A stretch of 64,000 bases of DNA from Sepiola atlantica. Taxonomy: Eukaryota; Mollusca; Cephalopoda; Sepiida; Sepiolidae. A program made the position numbers and the translations under genes. Position 1 is the first letter of the stretch; each line of letters opens with the position of its first letter. A model generated the notes under the pieces. The model searched no databases and had not been told where the DNA came from. It was given only the letters and a program-made list of their open reading frames with translations. Location of the stretch: assembly GCA_963556195.1 (NCBI GenBank), contig OY744523.1, forward strand, positions 73,387,288 to 73,451,287, written 5' to 3'. Positions 49,672-61,563 of this stretch are shown here, one piece after another.

Positions 49672-50155
49672 GTTAATTCTCAACTCTGTCATTCATTTGT
49701 AAGTTATTCTCAATCTGGAGGAGGTGTCATTCATTTTTAAGTTATTCTCAACTGTGGGGGATCTGTCATTCATTTGTAAGTTATTCTCAATCTGGAGGAG
49801 GTGTCATTCATTTTTAAGTTATTCTCAATCTGGAGGAGGTGTCATTCATTTTTAAGTTATTCTCAACTCTGGGGGAGCTGTCATTCATTTTTAAGTTATT
49901 CTCAACTGTGGGGGAGCTGTCATTCATTTTTAAGTTATTCTCAACTGTGGGGGATCTGTCATTCATTTGTAAGTTATTCTCAATCTGGAGGAGGTGTCAT
50001 TCATTTTTAAGTTATTCTCAATCTGGAGGAGGTGTCATTCATTTTTAAGTTATTCTCAACTCTGGGGGAGCTGTCATTCATTTTTAAGTTATTCTCAACT
50101 CTGGGGGAGCTGTCATTCATTTTTTAAATTATTCTCAACTCTGGGGGAGTTGTCA
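49672..50155 (+). repeat. 38/39-bp minisatellite, ~12 copies of two unit types
   Basis: All units share GTCATTCATTTTTAAGTTAT followed by TCTCAA; type A continues CTCTGGGGGAGCT (39 bp) and type B TCTGGAGGAGGT (38 bp). The types alternate in blocks. Open frames through it are not genes. Confidence 0.95.
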
Positions 50156-50525
50156 TTTTGAAATTGGTAATTTGTTGAAACAAAATGTAGTTAAAATGAA
50201 TTTAGAATTTTGAAAACTCTTGGGGAGTTTGAAATTGGTCATTTACTGAAACCAAACATGGTGGCAATGAATATTGGAGTTTTTATTGTTTTCTACACTC
50301 TTCAGGAGTTGTAAATTTTGTCTTGTTAATCGTTTATTTTAAATTCTTAAGGATTTAGACTTTAGGTCAGTTCGGGATAAAAAAAAAGATTCCAGCAGTG
50401 TCTAAAAGTTATATTTTTTGAAAAAAAAGTTTCAGTACAGGACTTTCGGAACCATATATATAATTTTTTTTATACATAGAACCCCTTAAAAAAGTAAACA
50501 TTAGTGTTTGTTTTTAATGAAATAA
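50156..50525. other. Decayed edge of minisatellite and AT-rich DNA
   Basis: A CTCTTGGGGAGTTTGAAATTGGT type sequence (50216-50310) looks like older divergent units. No gene. Confidence 0.5.
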
Positions 50526-51985
50526 CTTGTCAGTACTTGCTGGATATATTGCTGATATGGCATATATTAAAGGTGATCAAAATGTAGTTGTGGACTGTAT
50601 GTCTCGACTTGCATTAGCTGTGCAAGTAGATGCCTGTGATTTGACAGAAATAGCTCAGACACAAAAAGGGGATGATAAAATAAAATCATACCCAAGTTTA
50701 AAAGAATATTTTGTATCAAATGAAGTAGACTCAGTCCTATGTGATACTTCAACTATGTACCCCAGACCGTTTATCCCGAAAAAATCTTTGTAGGGCCATT
50801 TTTGATAGCCTACACTGCTTAGCACATCCCGGAATGGGAGCGTCTATAAAACTGGTTAAGTCCAGATATTTTGGGCCGAATTTAGATAAAACTATCAAGT
50901 AATTCTGTGCAGAATGTGTTGTATGTCAACAAGCTAAAGTTCACAGACACACTAAATCTGCTGTCCAGAATTTTGAATTGCCATCTGCACGTTTCCAAAC
51001 AGTGCATATTGACATTGTCAGCCCATTACCCTTAATGCACAATGAACCGGACCCGTATCTAAGTCCATATAGATATCTACTGACCTGTATTGAGCATGCA
51101 ACTCGCTGGATTGAAGTACAGCCTATGACTGAAATAACTGCACAGTCGGTAGCAGAAGCATTTATTAATGCATGGATATCTAGATTTGAAGTTCCACTGC
51201 ATGTTGTAACGGATCGAGGCAGTCAATTTGAGGGTGAATTGTTCCAGAAATTAGCCAAGGTGATAGGTTTTTACCGATTAAGAACGACTGCATATCATCC
51301 TCAAAGTAACGGATTGATAGAAAGAGTACATCGTACGCTAAAAGCAGCGATAATGGCTCGAAAAGAATCATGGATGAAAGCAATACCTATAATTCTACTT
51401 GGTGTACGCAGTACCCCTAATGAATCAGGCATTTCACCTTTTACCTGTGTTACTGGAGCACCAATATTGATCCCTCAGCAATTGGTGCACAGACCGGGCG
51501 TAGAAAAAGAAACCCCAGTAAATCACAAATACATACGTGATTTGTGTGATTCCCAATTTGATACACTCAGCTGTGATAAAGGACATCACCATGTAAATAC
51601 AAAACCTTTCATACCAAAAACTCTACTTTCCTGTGAGAAAGTATGGCTTAGCGTCGATCGAGTGAGAAAACCATTAGAAGCACCTTATTCAGGACCTTAT
51701 AAAGTTCTGACTCGATCAGCTAAACATTTTCAGATCGATATGAGCAATGGTACTCATACTCTTGTATCAATAGATAGGTTGAAACCTTACATAGAACCAA
51801 CTAACAATAACGACAAAACTAGAACTACTAAGAAAGCACAGACAGATGCGTGCACAACTAACAAGGAAAATATGAAAACAAATACCGCTCACAAAGTCGA
51901 TAAAGAAATTACTAGTAAAACATATGAGTCTAAATTTGGAAGAAAGTTACATGGAAGAAAAATAACGAATTCTTTTTATTTTTAA
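50526..51985 (+). pseudogene. pol: Gypsy pol: RNase H end and integrase
   Basis: The first frame (50526-50793) gives the RNase H end GYIADMAYIKGDQNVVVDCMSR. A one-base shift near 50791 leads to the integrase frame: HHCC domain (LHCLAHPGM ... CAECVVCQQAK) with one in-frame stop at 50900-50902, then the catalytic core. The DDE residues are all present: HIDIV (Asp at 51011), VTDRGSQF (Asp at 51212) and LIERVHR (Glu at 51320), with 35 residues between the last two. A PYSGPYKVL module (GPY/F) and a basic C-terminal tail follow. Integrase inserts the cDNA copy into the host genome. From 50903 to the end the frame is undamaged, far better preserved than the element at 5.6-9.6 kb. Confidence 0.9.
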
Positions 51986-52146
51986 TAACTATTTAAAAGT
52001 ACGACTATTTATAATAAGACAGAGGAATAGATATATGTATAAGAATAATGAGAAAACAAAAGTAAGGAAATTACCAAAAATAAAATAAAAGGAAAATAAA
52101 AATAGGGTAGTGCCTTTCGGTGAAGCTCCGCTTACTAGTGGGGGAC

Positions 52147-52414
52147 TATTGTGGTAGATCAATAGATACCCCTTTTCTTTCTAGGTGTGTTCGGCTTACT
52201 CTCTTCTCTTCTTTCCTCTTCTTCCTCTTCTTTTTCTTTCTTTCTTTCTTCTTGAAGAAGGAATCACCTTGCGGTCAATTGCTCGTAAAAATAAGTTATA
52301 ACAGATTTGGCCAAAGTGTGAACTCAAGAAAAGTGTTCACACATGTTTTGAACAAGTTGGTGCGAAATAAACTTTTATAAAACCAGGGAATTATCGGAAA
52401 AAGATCAGTGTTCC
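52147..52414 (+). repeat. Probable LTR of gypsy element 2
   Basis: Starts TATTGTGG just after AGTGGGGGAC, a purine tract in the right place. Contains an AAATAAAC and a TATAAAA box near the end and stops where TGGCGACAACGG (a primer-site-like string, 52415-52426) begins. Length and layout fit, but no partner LTR is in the window. Confidence 0.45.
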
Positions 52415-52426
52415 TGGCGACAACGG

Positions 52427-53264
52427 TATTACTCGCCTCGCTATCAATGAAGACAGCAACAACAACAAAAACACCCGACTTGAAGTGCGACCCCCAGCAT
52501 CCACTTTTAAACATGCCTGCTGTCTTCCCACAATAACAGCTTAAGCAAGAAAACACACACGCACACACGCACACACGCACACACGCATACTAAACTTTAA
52601 AGATGAATTAAACGCTCGTGTCGTTTCAAACATTTTCTTTATTGTTATATTTAAATTTTTGTAAAATTGTTTCTATATAAAAGTTTTATTTTTTTTACTT
52701 TACAGTTTCTTTTTTTTATTAACAAAATTATATTGTTAAAAGTTAGCACTCGCTAACTGGTGATCCTTGCCAATCATATATGTTGTTATCGAATCGGTCT
52801 CAATTTACCTACACACAATCAATTGTTTAGTGTGGTGCTTGGTAATCCCTACAGACGCGACCGTCGTCTAAAATACCAGACCCTAAACAGGGAACCAAAG
52901 AGACCCCACAGAATCATGTTGAACACTCAAAGTGAAGCCTGCAAGTCTGTTGATAAACTTTATTTTCCAAGGGTGCCTAATAAGATAGAGATAAACATTA
53001 CAAAAACTTCTGACGTATTAATATAATAGTGTTCAATAGTAAATAGAACTATTTATATAATTATTTTTAATTTATACAGACATGCCATTGATCATTAGTT
53101 ATTAGAAACTAAGATCCTATCAGACGGAAAAGTTTTATCTTTCACTGAAATCTTCATATTGCAAAATGATATCTAAGTTTCTTTGAGATTCTTTGAAAAA
53201 TAGGAAGATAGCAATGGTATATTGAATTATTTAGATGAGGATTGATAATTTGGATTATTTAAAC
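52427..53264. other. No clear gene
   Basis: Short (CACACG)n at 52553-52585. A frame at 52760-53026 could be a gag remnant but shows no motif. Confidence 0.35.
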
Positions 53265-53265
53265 T

Positions 53266-53350
53266 ACTGTTCTCATCTTGGATGTTATTCTCACAACGTT
53301 TCCGCCAATGTAACCTTCGACCTTCTTTAAAGCGCCTGTTGTCGAACTTT
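53266..53350 (+). repeat. Copy A of ~85-bp terminal motif (left border of minisatellite)
   Basis: CTGTTCTCATCTTGGATGTT, then TTCTCACAACGTTTC, AATGTAACC, GACCTTCT and TTGTCGAAC, which leads without a break into the 21-bp array. Pairs as an inverted repeat with 58272-58384. Confidence 0.8.
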
Positions 53351-56300
53351 ACAATCTTTATGTCGGACTTTACAATCTTTATGTCGAACTTTACAATATT
53401 TATGTCGAACTTTACAATCCTTATGTCGTACTTTACAATCTTTATGTCGAACTTTACAATCCTTATGTCGAACTTTACAATCTTTATGTCGTACTTTACA
53501 ATCTTTATGTTGAACTTTACAATATTTATGTCGAACTTTACAATCTTTATGTCGGACTTTACAATCGTTATGTCGAACTTTACAATCTTTATGTCGGACT
53601 TTACAATCTTTATGTCGAACTTTACAATCTTTATGTCGAACTTTACAATCTTTATGTCGTACTTTACAATCTTTATGTCGACCGTTACAATCTTTATGTC
53701 GACCGTTACAATCTTTATGTCGAACTTTACAATCTTTATGTCGAACTTTACAATCTTTATGTCGTACTTTACAATCTTTATGTCGACCTTTACAATCTTT
53801 ATGTCGACCGTTACAATCTTTATGTCGAACTTTACAATCTTTATGTCGAACTTTACAATCTTTATGTCGTACTTTACAATCTTTATGTCGACCGTTACAA
53901 TCTTTATGTCGAACTTTACAATCTTTATGTCGGACTTTACAATCTTTATGTCGGACTTTACAGACTTTACAATCTTTATATCGGATCTTACGATCTTTAT
54001 GTCGAACTTTACAATCTTTATGTCGGACTTTACAATTTTTATGTCGAACTTTACAATCTTTATGTCGGACTTTACAGACTTTACAATCTTTATATCGGAT
54101 CTTACGATCTTTATGTCGAACTTTACAATCTTTATGTCGGACTTTACAATCTTTATGTCGAACTTTACGATCTTTATATCGAATCTTACGATCTGTATGT
54201 CGAACTTTACAATCTTTATGTCGGACTTTACAATCTTTATGTCGGACTTTACAGACTTTACAATCTTTATATCGGATCTTACGATCTTTATGTCGAACTT
54301 TACAATCTTTATGTCGGACTTTACAATTTTTATGTCAAACTTTACAATCTTTATGTCGGACTTTACAGACTTTACAATCTTTATATCGGATCTTACGATC
54401 TTTATGTCGAACTTTACAATCTTTATGTCGAACTTTACAATCTTTATGTCGGACTTTACAATCTTTATGTCGAACTTTACAATATTTTTGTGACGAACTT
54501 TACAATCTTTGTGTCGGACTTTACTATATTTATGTCGAACTTTACAATCTGTATGTCGACTTTTACAATCTTAATGTCGCACTTAACCACTTCCATGTCG
54601 GACTTTATAATATTTATGTCAGACTTTACAATATTTATGTCGAACTTTACAATCTTTATGTCGAACTTTACAATCTTTATGTCGATCTTTACAATCTTTA
54701 TGTCGAACTTTACAATCTGTATGTCGATCTTTAAAATCTTGGTGTCGAATTTACAATCTTTATGTCGGACTTTACAGACTTTACAATCTTTATATCGGAA
54801 CTTACGATCTTTATGTCGAACTTTACAATCTTTATGTCGGACTTTACAATTTTTATGTCGAACTTTACAATCTTTATGTCGGACTTTACAGACTTTACAA
54901 TCTTTATATCGGATCTTACGATCTTTATGTCGGACTTTACAATCTTTATGTCGGACTTTACAATCTTTATGTCGGACTTTACAATATTTTTGTGACGAAC
55001 TTTACAATCTTTGTGTCGGACTTTACTATATTTATTTCGAACTTTACAATCTGTATGTCGACTTTTACAATCTTAATGTCGCACTTAACAACTTTTATGT
55101 CGAACTTTACAATCTTTATGTCGGACTTTACAGACTTTACAATCTTTATATCGGATCTTACGATCTTTATATCGAACTTTACAATCTTTATGTCGAACTT
55201 TACAATCTTTATGTCGAACTTTACAATCTGTATGTCGATCTTTAAAATCTTGTAGTCGCACTTTACAATCTTTATCTCGGACTTTACAGTCTTTATCTCG
55301 GACTTTACAATCTTTATCTCGGACTTTACAATATTAATCTCGGACTTAACAATTTTTATGTCGAACTTTACAATCTGTATGTCGGACTTTACAGACTTTA
55401 CAATGTTTATGTCGAACTTTACAATCTTTATGTCGAACTTTACAGTATTTATGTTGGACTTTACAATATTAATGTCGAACTGTACAATCTTTATGTCGGA
55501 CTTTACAATATTTATGTCGGACTTTACAATCTTTCTGTCGATCTTTACAATCTTGATGTCGAATTTACAATCTTTATTTCGAACTATACAATCTTTCTGT
55601 CAATCTTTACAATATTTATGTCGGACTTTACAATCTTCATGTCGAACATTACAATCTTTAAGTAGAACTTTACAATCTTGATGTCGAATTTACAATTTTT
55701 ATGTCGAACTATACAATCTTTATGTCGAAATTTACAATCCTTATGTCGCACTTTACAATCTTTATGTCGAACTTTATAATATTTATGTAGAACTTTACAA
55801 TATGTATGTCGACTTTTACTATCTTAATGTCGAACTTTACAATCTTTATATCGAAATTTACAATCTTTATGTCGGACTGTACAATATTTATGTCGGACTT
55901 TACAATCTTTATGTCGGACTTTATAATCTTTATGTCGGACTTTACAATCCTAATGTAGAACTTTACAATATTTATGTCCATCTTTACATTCTATATGTTG
56001 AACTTTATAATATTTATGTAGAACTTTACAATCTGTGTGTCGACTTTTACAATCTTTATGTCGACCTTTTTAATCTTAATGTCGAACTTTACAATATATA
56101 TGTCGATCTTTACAATCTTTATTTCGAACTTACAATCTTTATGTCGAACTTTACAATCTGTATGTCGATCTTTACAATCTTGATGTCGAATTTACAATCT
56201 TTATTTCGAACTTTACAATCTTTATGTCGAACTTTACAATTCTTATGTCGGACTTTACAATTTCTTTTGTGTCGGACTTTACAATATTTATGTCGAACTA

Positions 56301-58070
56301 AACAATCTTTATGTAAAACTTTATCATATTTATGTAGAAGACATTTACAATATATATGTCTATCTTTACAATCTTTACTTCGAACTTACAATCTTTATGT
56401 CGGACTTTACAATATTTATGTCGAACTTTACAATCTTTATGTCGGACATTACAGTATTTATGTCGGACTTTACAATCTTTATGTCGGACTTTACAATCCT
56501 AATTTCGAACTTTACAATTTTTATGTCGGACTGTACAATATTTATGTCTGACTTTACAATCTTTATGTCAGGCTTTATAATCTTTATGTCGGACTTTACA
56601 ATCTTTATGTCGAACTTTACAATATTTATGTACATCTTTACAATCTTGATCTTTAACTTTAAATATTTATGTAAAACTTTACAATCTGTATGTCGACGTT
56701 TACAATCTTAATGTCGAACTTTACAATCTTTATGTCGAACTTTACAGTATTTATGTCGGACTTTACAATTTGTATGTCGATCTTTACAATCTTTATGTCG
56801 AACTTTACAATTTGTATGTCGATCTTTACAATTTGTATGTCGATCTTTACAATCTGTATGTCGACGTTTACAATCATTATGTCGGACTTTACAATTTGTA
56901 TGTCGATCTTTACAATTTGTATGTCGATCTTTACAATCTTTATGTCGGACTTATAAATATATATGTTGAACTTTACAATCTTTAGATCGGACTTTACAAT
57001 CTTCATGTCGGACTTTACAATCTTCATGTCGGACTTTACAATCTTTATGTCGGACTTTACAATTTTTACGTCGGACTTTACAATCTGTATGCCGAAATAA
57101 ACAGTATCTATGTCGAACTGTAGAGTATTTATGTTGGACTTTACAATCTTTATGTCGAACTTTACCATTTTTATGTCGGACATTACAATATTTATGTCGA
57201 ACTTTACAATCTTTATGTCGGACATTACAATATTTATGTCGAACTTTACAATCTTTATGTGGAACTTTACAATATTTAGTTCGGACCTTACAATATTTAT
57301 GTCGACCGTTACAATCTTTATGTCGAACTTTATAATCTTTACGTTGAACTTTACAATATTTAGGTCGGACTTTACAATCTTTATGTCGTACTTTAAAATA
57401 TTTAGGTCGGACTTTACAATATTTATGTGGAACTTTACAATCTGTATATCGAACTTTACACTCTGTATTTCGAACTTTACAATCTTTATGTCGAACTTTG
57501 CAATCTTTATGTCGGACTTTACAATCTTTATGTCGAACTTTACATTATTAATGTCGAACTTTACAATCTTTATGTCGAACTTTACAGTCTTAATGTCGAA
57601 CTTTACAATTTTTTTATCGGACTTACCAATCTTTATGTCGGACTTTACAATCTTTATGTCGAACTTTACAGTCTTTATGTCGGACTTTACAATATTTATG
57701 TCCAACTTTACAATCTTCATGTAAAACTTTACAATATTTGTGTCGAACTTTACAATTTTTTTATCGGACTTAACAATCTTTATGTCGGACTTTACAATAT
57801 TTATGTCGGTCTTTACAGTCTTTATGTCGGACTTTACAATATTTATGTCCAACTTTACAATCTTCATGTAAAACTTTACAATATTTGTGTCGAACTTTAC
57901 AATTTTTTTATCGGACTTAACAATCTTTATGTCGGACTTTACAATATTTATGTCGAACTTTACAATCTTCATGTAAAACTTTACAATATTTGTGTCGAAC
58001 TTTACAATTTTTGTATCGGACTTTACAATATTTATGTCTGAATTTACAATCTTTGTGTTGAACTTTAGAA
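53335..58070 (+). repeat. 21-bp minisatellite, >200 copies
   Basis: Unit TTTACAATCTTTATGTCGAAC with point variants (GGAC, GTAC, GACC; TATT for TTTA). Higher-order structure: ACTTTACAGACTTTAC variants at 53955, 54069, 54246, 54360, 54769, 54883, 55125 and 55386 (114-bp spacing three times), a block from about 54482 repeated near 54983, and a CTTCATGTAAAAC marker at 57715, 57862 and 57967. Since 21 is a multiple of three, frames stay open for long distances on both strands (up to 437 codons); these are not taken as genes. Confidence 0.97.
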
Positions 58071-58071
58071 T

Positions 58072-58267
58072 CTGTACGGAATTCCGAACGGAATTTTTTA
58101 TTTAATCCACAGCAGTAGATTGTTCTCATTCCGCCAATCATCAGTACAGGCGATGTTACGAATCTAAGTAAGAATTATTTAAGATTTATATTCGGTTATG
58201 GCTGACGGAACAAGAACAATCTACCTCCGTGGATTAAATAAGGGGTTCCGTTTGAAATTTCGTACAG
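58072..58267. mobile_element. 196-bp element with ~68-bp inverted ends
   Basis: The left arm (58072-58139) starts CTGTACGGAATT and the right arm (58201-58267) ends CGTACAG. They are about 80% complementary and share TTATTTAATCCAC and GTAGATTGTTCT. Non-coding foldback or MITE-like element between the minisatellite and its right border motif. Confidence 0.7.
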
Positions 58268-58271
58268 GTTT

Positions 58272-58384
58272 CTGAGTTCAACATAATCATTTAAGAGATC
58301 GACAAGAGCACCTTGAGAAGGTCGTTAGAGATTACATTAGTCGAAACGTTTTGAGAATGATGTACAAGATGAGAACAGTATCTG
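58272..58384 (-). repeat. Copy B of ~85-bp terminal motif (right border)
   Basis: Minus strand: TACTGTTCTCATCTTG, then ATTCTCAAAACGTTTCGAC, TAATGTAATCTC, GACCTTCT and CTTGTCGATC. About three quarters identical to copy A, in the opposite direction. Confidence 0.8.
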
Positions 58385-58489
58385 AATAATACAAATAATG
58401 TGTATTGTTGATGGAGAAGAATGTCTAGATTGGCATATTGTGTAGTGGCGTCGCTGGGTCTGTATTCATCTGACTGGCTTTACTAGAGA

Positions 58490-58550
58490 TGAAGAAGAAG
58501 AAGAAGAAGAAGAAGAAGAAGAAGAAGAAGAAGAAGAAGAAGAAGAAGAA
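58490..58550. repeat. (GAA)n microsatellite
   Basis: About 20 GAA units. Confidence 0.97.
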
Positions 58551-58868
58551 AAGTCACCAGATTCCAGTTAAAAAGAAACACATCTTCTCTACAATCAACT
58601 TTATTTAACAGTTTCATCAACACAGAATTGGAATCAGAAGGAGTTGGTCACACAAGAATATAAGACAGGTTGGTTCGGCCGGCATGTGTATTCTATAGGA
58701 GTCGAATTGAGTCCAGATCTTTAGTTTCGGTCTTTAGTCTCAGTTTCCATCTAAGCCACGACAAGAGACGAGTCAGGAAATGTGATGTCTTGTCATGTTA
58801 GCATCTCAGCTGAAACGGTTTATATTAGACACAAAAAACCTTGGGCAGAAATTAGCAGAAAGGTGCAT
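58551..58868. other. No recognised gene
   Basis: Minus strand carries an AATAAAGTTGATTGTAGAGA region near 58590-58610 that could belong to an LTR end; unproven. Confidence 0.3.
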
Positions 58869-59180
58869 GTTGTGAAGTTGTTCCACAGTAAATAATAAAT
58901 AAAGGAAGTCAAGTCGAGGGTTGGTTTAACAAGTGTATTAACAAAGTAAGAAAGTGACTAGCTCTTGGCTAGACAGTTACAAGACTGTGTTTTGTCTTCT
59001 GGTGTCTCGCACTATTTATAGTGACAACCGGTGTTGTTTCTCCTGTGTAAGAACGGCCGGTGTAACAGTGCACATGCACATAGGTATTCTAATCGGCCGA
59101 TGTATTACTACGCGAGTTTGGACATGCCTGTTTTATCCAACCGAACCACGTACCAATCACTACACAGGGGTGATTACATG
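58869..59180 (-). repeat. LTR-like segment with TATA box
   Basis: Minus strand: starts TGTAATCACCCCTG (59180), has ACTATAAATAGTGCGAG (about 59011-59027), then a TTTATTTATTATT stretch near its end. TATA and poly(A)-type signals are about 110 bp apart as in an LTR. No second copy is visible. Confidence 0.35.
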
Positions 59181-59904
59181 TTAATACAAAAGAAAGTAAG
59201 TCTTACTCATGTAACTGCTACAAATACAAATGATCAATTCTCATCTAAAAAAAATGTGAAACAATGTGCTTCAATTAATATTTTAATGACTAAACGATAT
59301 TGTAATAATTACATTTAGCTTTGAAAATCCTATTTTAAAAAAATAATAATTTGTTAAAGAAAACCATACAGTTAAAAAAAGGGAAAAATTAAAATGAACG
59401 TAAAAAGACTCCTGGGTAACGCCGGATATGAAATAAAATAACTTGTTATTTTTTCCCCCTGAATTAAAAAAAATATATATTTCTTGTTGATGATCATTTT
59501 TTACTTTGTTTTGTTGTTGCTTTTTTTGTCGTTTCTCCTTTATTTTGTTGTTTTTATGCACTCGATCTTTATTCAAATGCCATCATTGGATGCATTGTAT
59601 GAGAAGAACCGAGTGGCAGTGAACGAGCAATGAAACAACATAATTATGTTGTCAAGATTCAAACCGCTTCCTTTTAATGCTCATTGATGTGTATGAGTTT
59701 ATTGCTATGTAAGTTCCAAAGGGTGGGTGTTCATTCAGCTGTATCGTTCCCAGAATTTTGAAATAGTTGATTTGTGTTGGTAGTGTATATTAACGTCTTA
59801 AATTATTTGTCCGGTATAAGTGATTTTGCAGTATAGTTAACAGCCGAGAAATCGAAAATAAACAGAATATAAAACAAATAACTTATAATATGCACATTAA
59901 AAAA
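59181..59904. other. No recognised gene
   Basis: Holds an isolated CTGGGTAACGCCGGATATG (59412-59430), related to the end of family X. Otherwise AT-rich. Confidence 0.45.
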
Positions 59905-60204
59905 TCATTTAAATATAAAGACACGGCAAACACAGCACTAGCGACAGAGGTATGGCAATTAAAAGATGAGAGAATACCTTTCACCATAAAATGAAAGGAG
60001 GTAGAGAGACGGCTGTCATGCTCCCCAGTTTCAAACTTTTGCTCTCTATACAATGCGGAGAAATACAACATATTACAGACCATTAACAACTCCAGCAAAG
60101 ATTGCCTGAATAGGAGATGTAAAATTTTCAAAGGATGCATTCACAGGAGGCAGGCACTCATAATAAACTGGGAAGACCGGTTAACAGAGAAAATAATATT
60201 CTAA
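59905..60204 (+). pseudogene. Penelope-like element, C-terminal fragment
   Basis: About 99 codons with one in-frame TGA. Blocks TALATEVWQLKDERIPFTIK, then SNFCSLYNAEKYNIL and LNRRCKIFKGCIHRRQALI match the end of Penelope-like retroelement proteins in the GIY-YIG endonuclease region, where a (T/S)..LS...W.LK pattern is followed by a C..C..EK..IL pattern. RT and most of the nuclease are absent. Confidence 0.65.
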
Positions 60205-60780
60205 ATAGGACTAAGGGAATATCTGTGCCATTTCACCATACAAGCAGAGATAAAAAAATATAAGTAATAATAATAAATATAAGAATAAAACAAAATTAAT
60301 ACAGGCAGTAAGAAGACACTAATCTATAGACATGTAAAAGATAACTTAAGGGAAGAACAACATATCGCCCATGTGACCATATGGTTTCTTTCTATTTTTT
60401 CTTCTTTTTAAAAAGCAATTTTCAAAAATCAGTTTTTGAGGAACAATTTTGAGCAACAATTTTCATAGGGATATTTCTTTTAAAAAAATTTTCAGAAACT
60501 GTTTGGATTAAGGAAATTGACCAGTGTAATTTAGACCCTAATTTATTCACCCAATTTATCTTCCATGCGTTATTTCATTAATCTCCTTCACCATATTCCA
60601 TTAACATGAGGATGTCCATTTACTTATAGATATAGTTGTTGTTTTTTTTAATTTTTTAATTTTTTTTAATTTAATATTTTTAATATTTTTATATTTTTAC
60701 ATATTTTTTTAACTTTATTTCATTTATTTATTTATTTTTTATTTAATAATATTTTCATTTATTTATTTTATTTTATTATA
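60205..60780. other. AT-rich low-complexity DNA
   Basis: 60640-60790 is almost only A and T. No gene. Confidence 0.6.
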
Positions 60781-60784
60781 TTTT

Positions 60785-61100
60785 TTTTGGTTTAATGCTG
60801 GAGTGTTGCAAGGTTAGTCTAAAGCACATGAAGGTGTAATCATCTGATTCTAAATTATGCTTTCTAATCAAGTTACAAATATAGACTCCAAGTCCGTGCA
60901 TATGTCTGTCTGAGTCCTTACGACAGAGTGGGAGGTATCCAGTCATGTCAAAACGATTGGAGGGGATTGAGGAGTGTACATTAGTTTCACTTAGTGCTCG
61001 GATATCTGAGAAGTTTGCTCAGAAAAATGATTCTACTTCGTCAAGATTAGTTCTAAGCTATCATATATTTGTGAATGTGAGCCTCAAGGGAGGAGGCAGA
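60785..61100 (-). pseudogene. L2/CR1-like LINE endonuclease fragment
   Basis: On the minus strand, RTNLDEVESF, then DIRALSETNVHSSIPSNRF, GYLPL.RKDSDRHMHGLGVYI and YTFMCFRLTLQHSS match the N-terminal part of the APE endonuclease of L2/CR1-type LINEs (ALSET holds the catalytic Glu). Stops interrupt it. Only this 5' portion of the ORF2 is present. Confidence 0.75.
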
Positions 61101-61534
61101 TTGGTTTTGTTTAGGTGGGTGTCTGGTTTGATCGTACTTTTTGTTTGGGATGTTATTTCATTTAATTGTTTCAGTTTTGGGGTAGAGTGGGTTAGACCAA
61201 AGTGAGTGTCTGATGCCAATATGCACACACAAGTAGACGATCAGCCGAGTCTTCATCTATAGGATTGTGACCTCAGGAAAGCCCACCGGAGATAAGTGCA
61301 GGATCCCTTTCCAAGCGTGACATAGAACTACAGTTATCCCGATATGATACAATTGATGATAGAGAACCCTCTCTTAACGCTACCTAAGAGTTAGGGCTGT
61401 CATTCGGAAACAACAGCCAAACAAGCTGTCAAACCGATACCCTCAACCTGTCTGACAAAAGAGGCCCAGACTAGTCGTGAAAATAAGTGGCAAGCAAGCG
61501 TCCCCAAGTTGCCCAGATTGAGAGAAAGAGGGAT
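61101..61534. other. No recognised gene
   Basis: 61205-61530 is of mixed composition and looks like a repeat, not identified. Confidence 0.4.
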
Positions 61535-61563
61535 GGGTTAGGGTTAGGGTTAGGGTTAGGGTT
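61535..61563 (+). repeat. (TTAGGG)n interstitial telomere-type repeat
   Basis: About four and a half perfect units lying exactly at the left (5') border of the next LINE copy. Confidence 0.95.

Larger units (their letters stand above)
50526..52414 (+). mobile_element. Ty3/gypsy element 2, 5' truncated
   Basis: Begins abruptly in the RNase H end, runs through a well-preserved integrase to a stop at 51983-51985, then an untranslated stretch with a G-rich tract and an LTR-like segment (about 52147-52414). gag, protease and RT are missing. Confidence 0.8.

Noticed and set aside
53282..54493. 403-codon plus-strand open frame
   Set aside because: Translation of the 21-bp minisatellite; other frames and the other strand are equally open.
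56659..57972. 437-codon minus-strand frame of KIVKFDI heptads
   Set aside because: Same minisatellite read backwards; no start context, no non-repeat domain.
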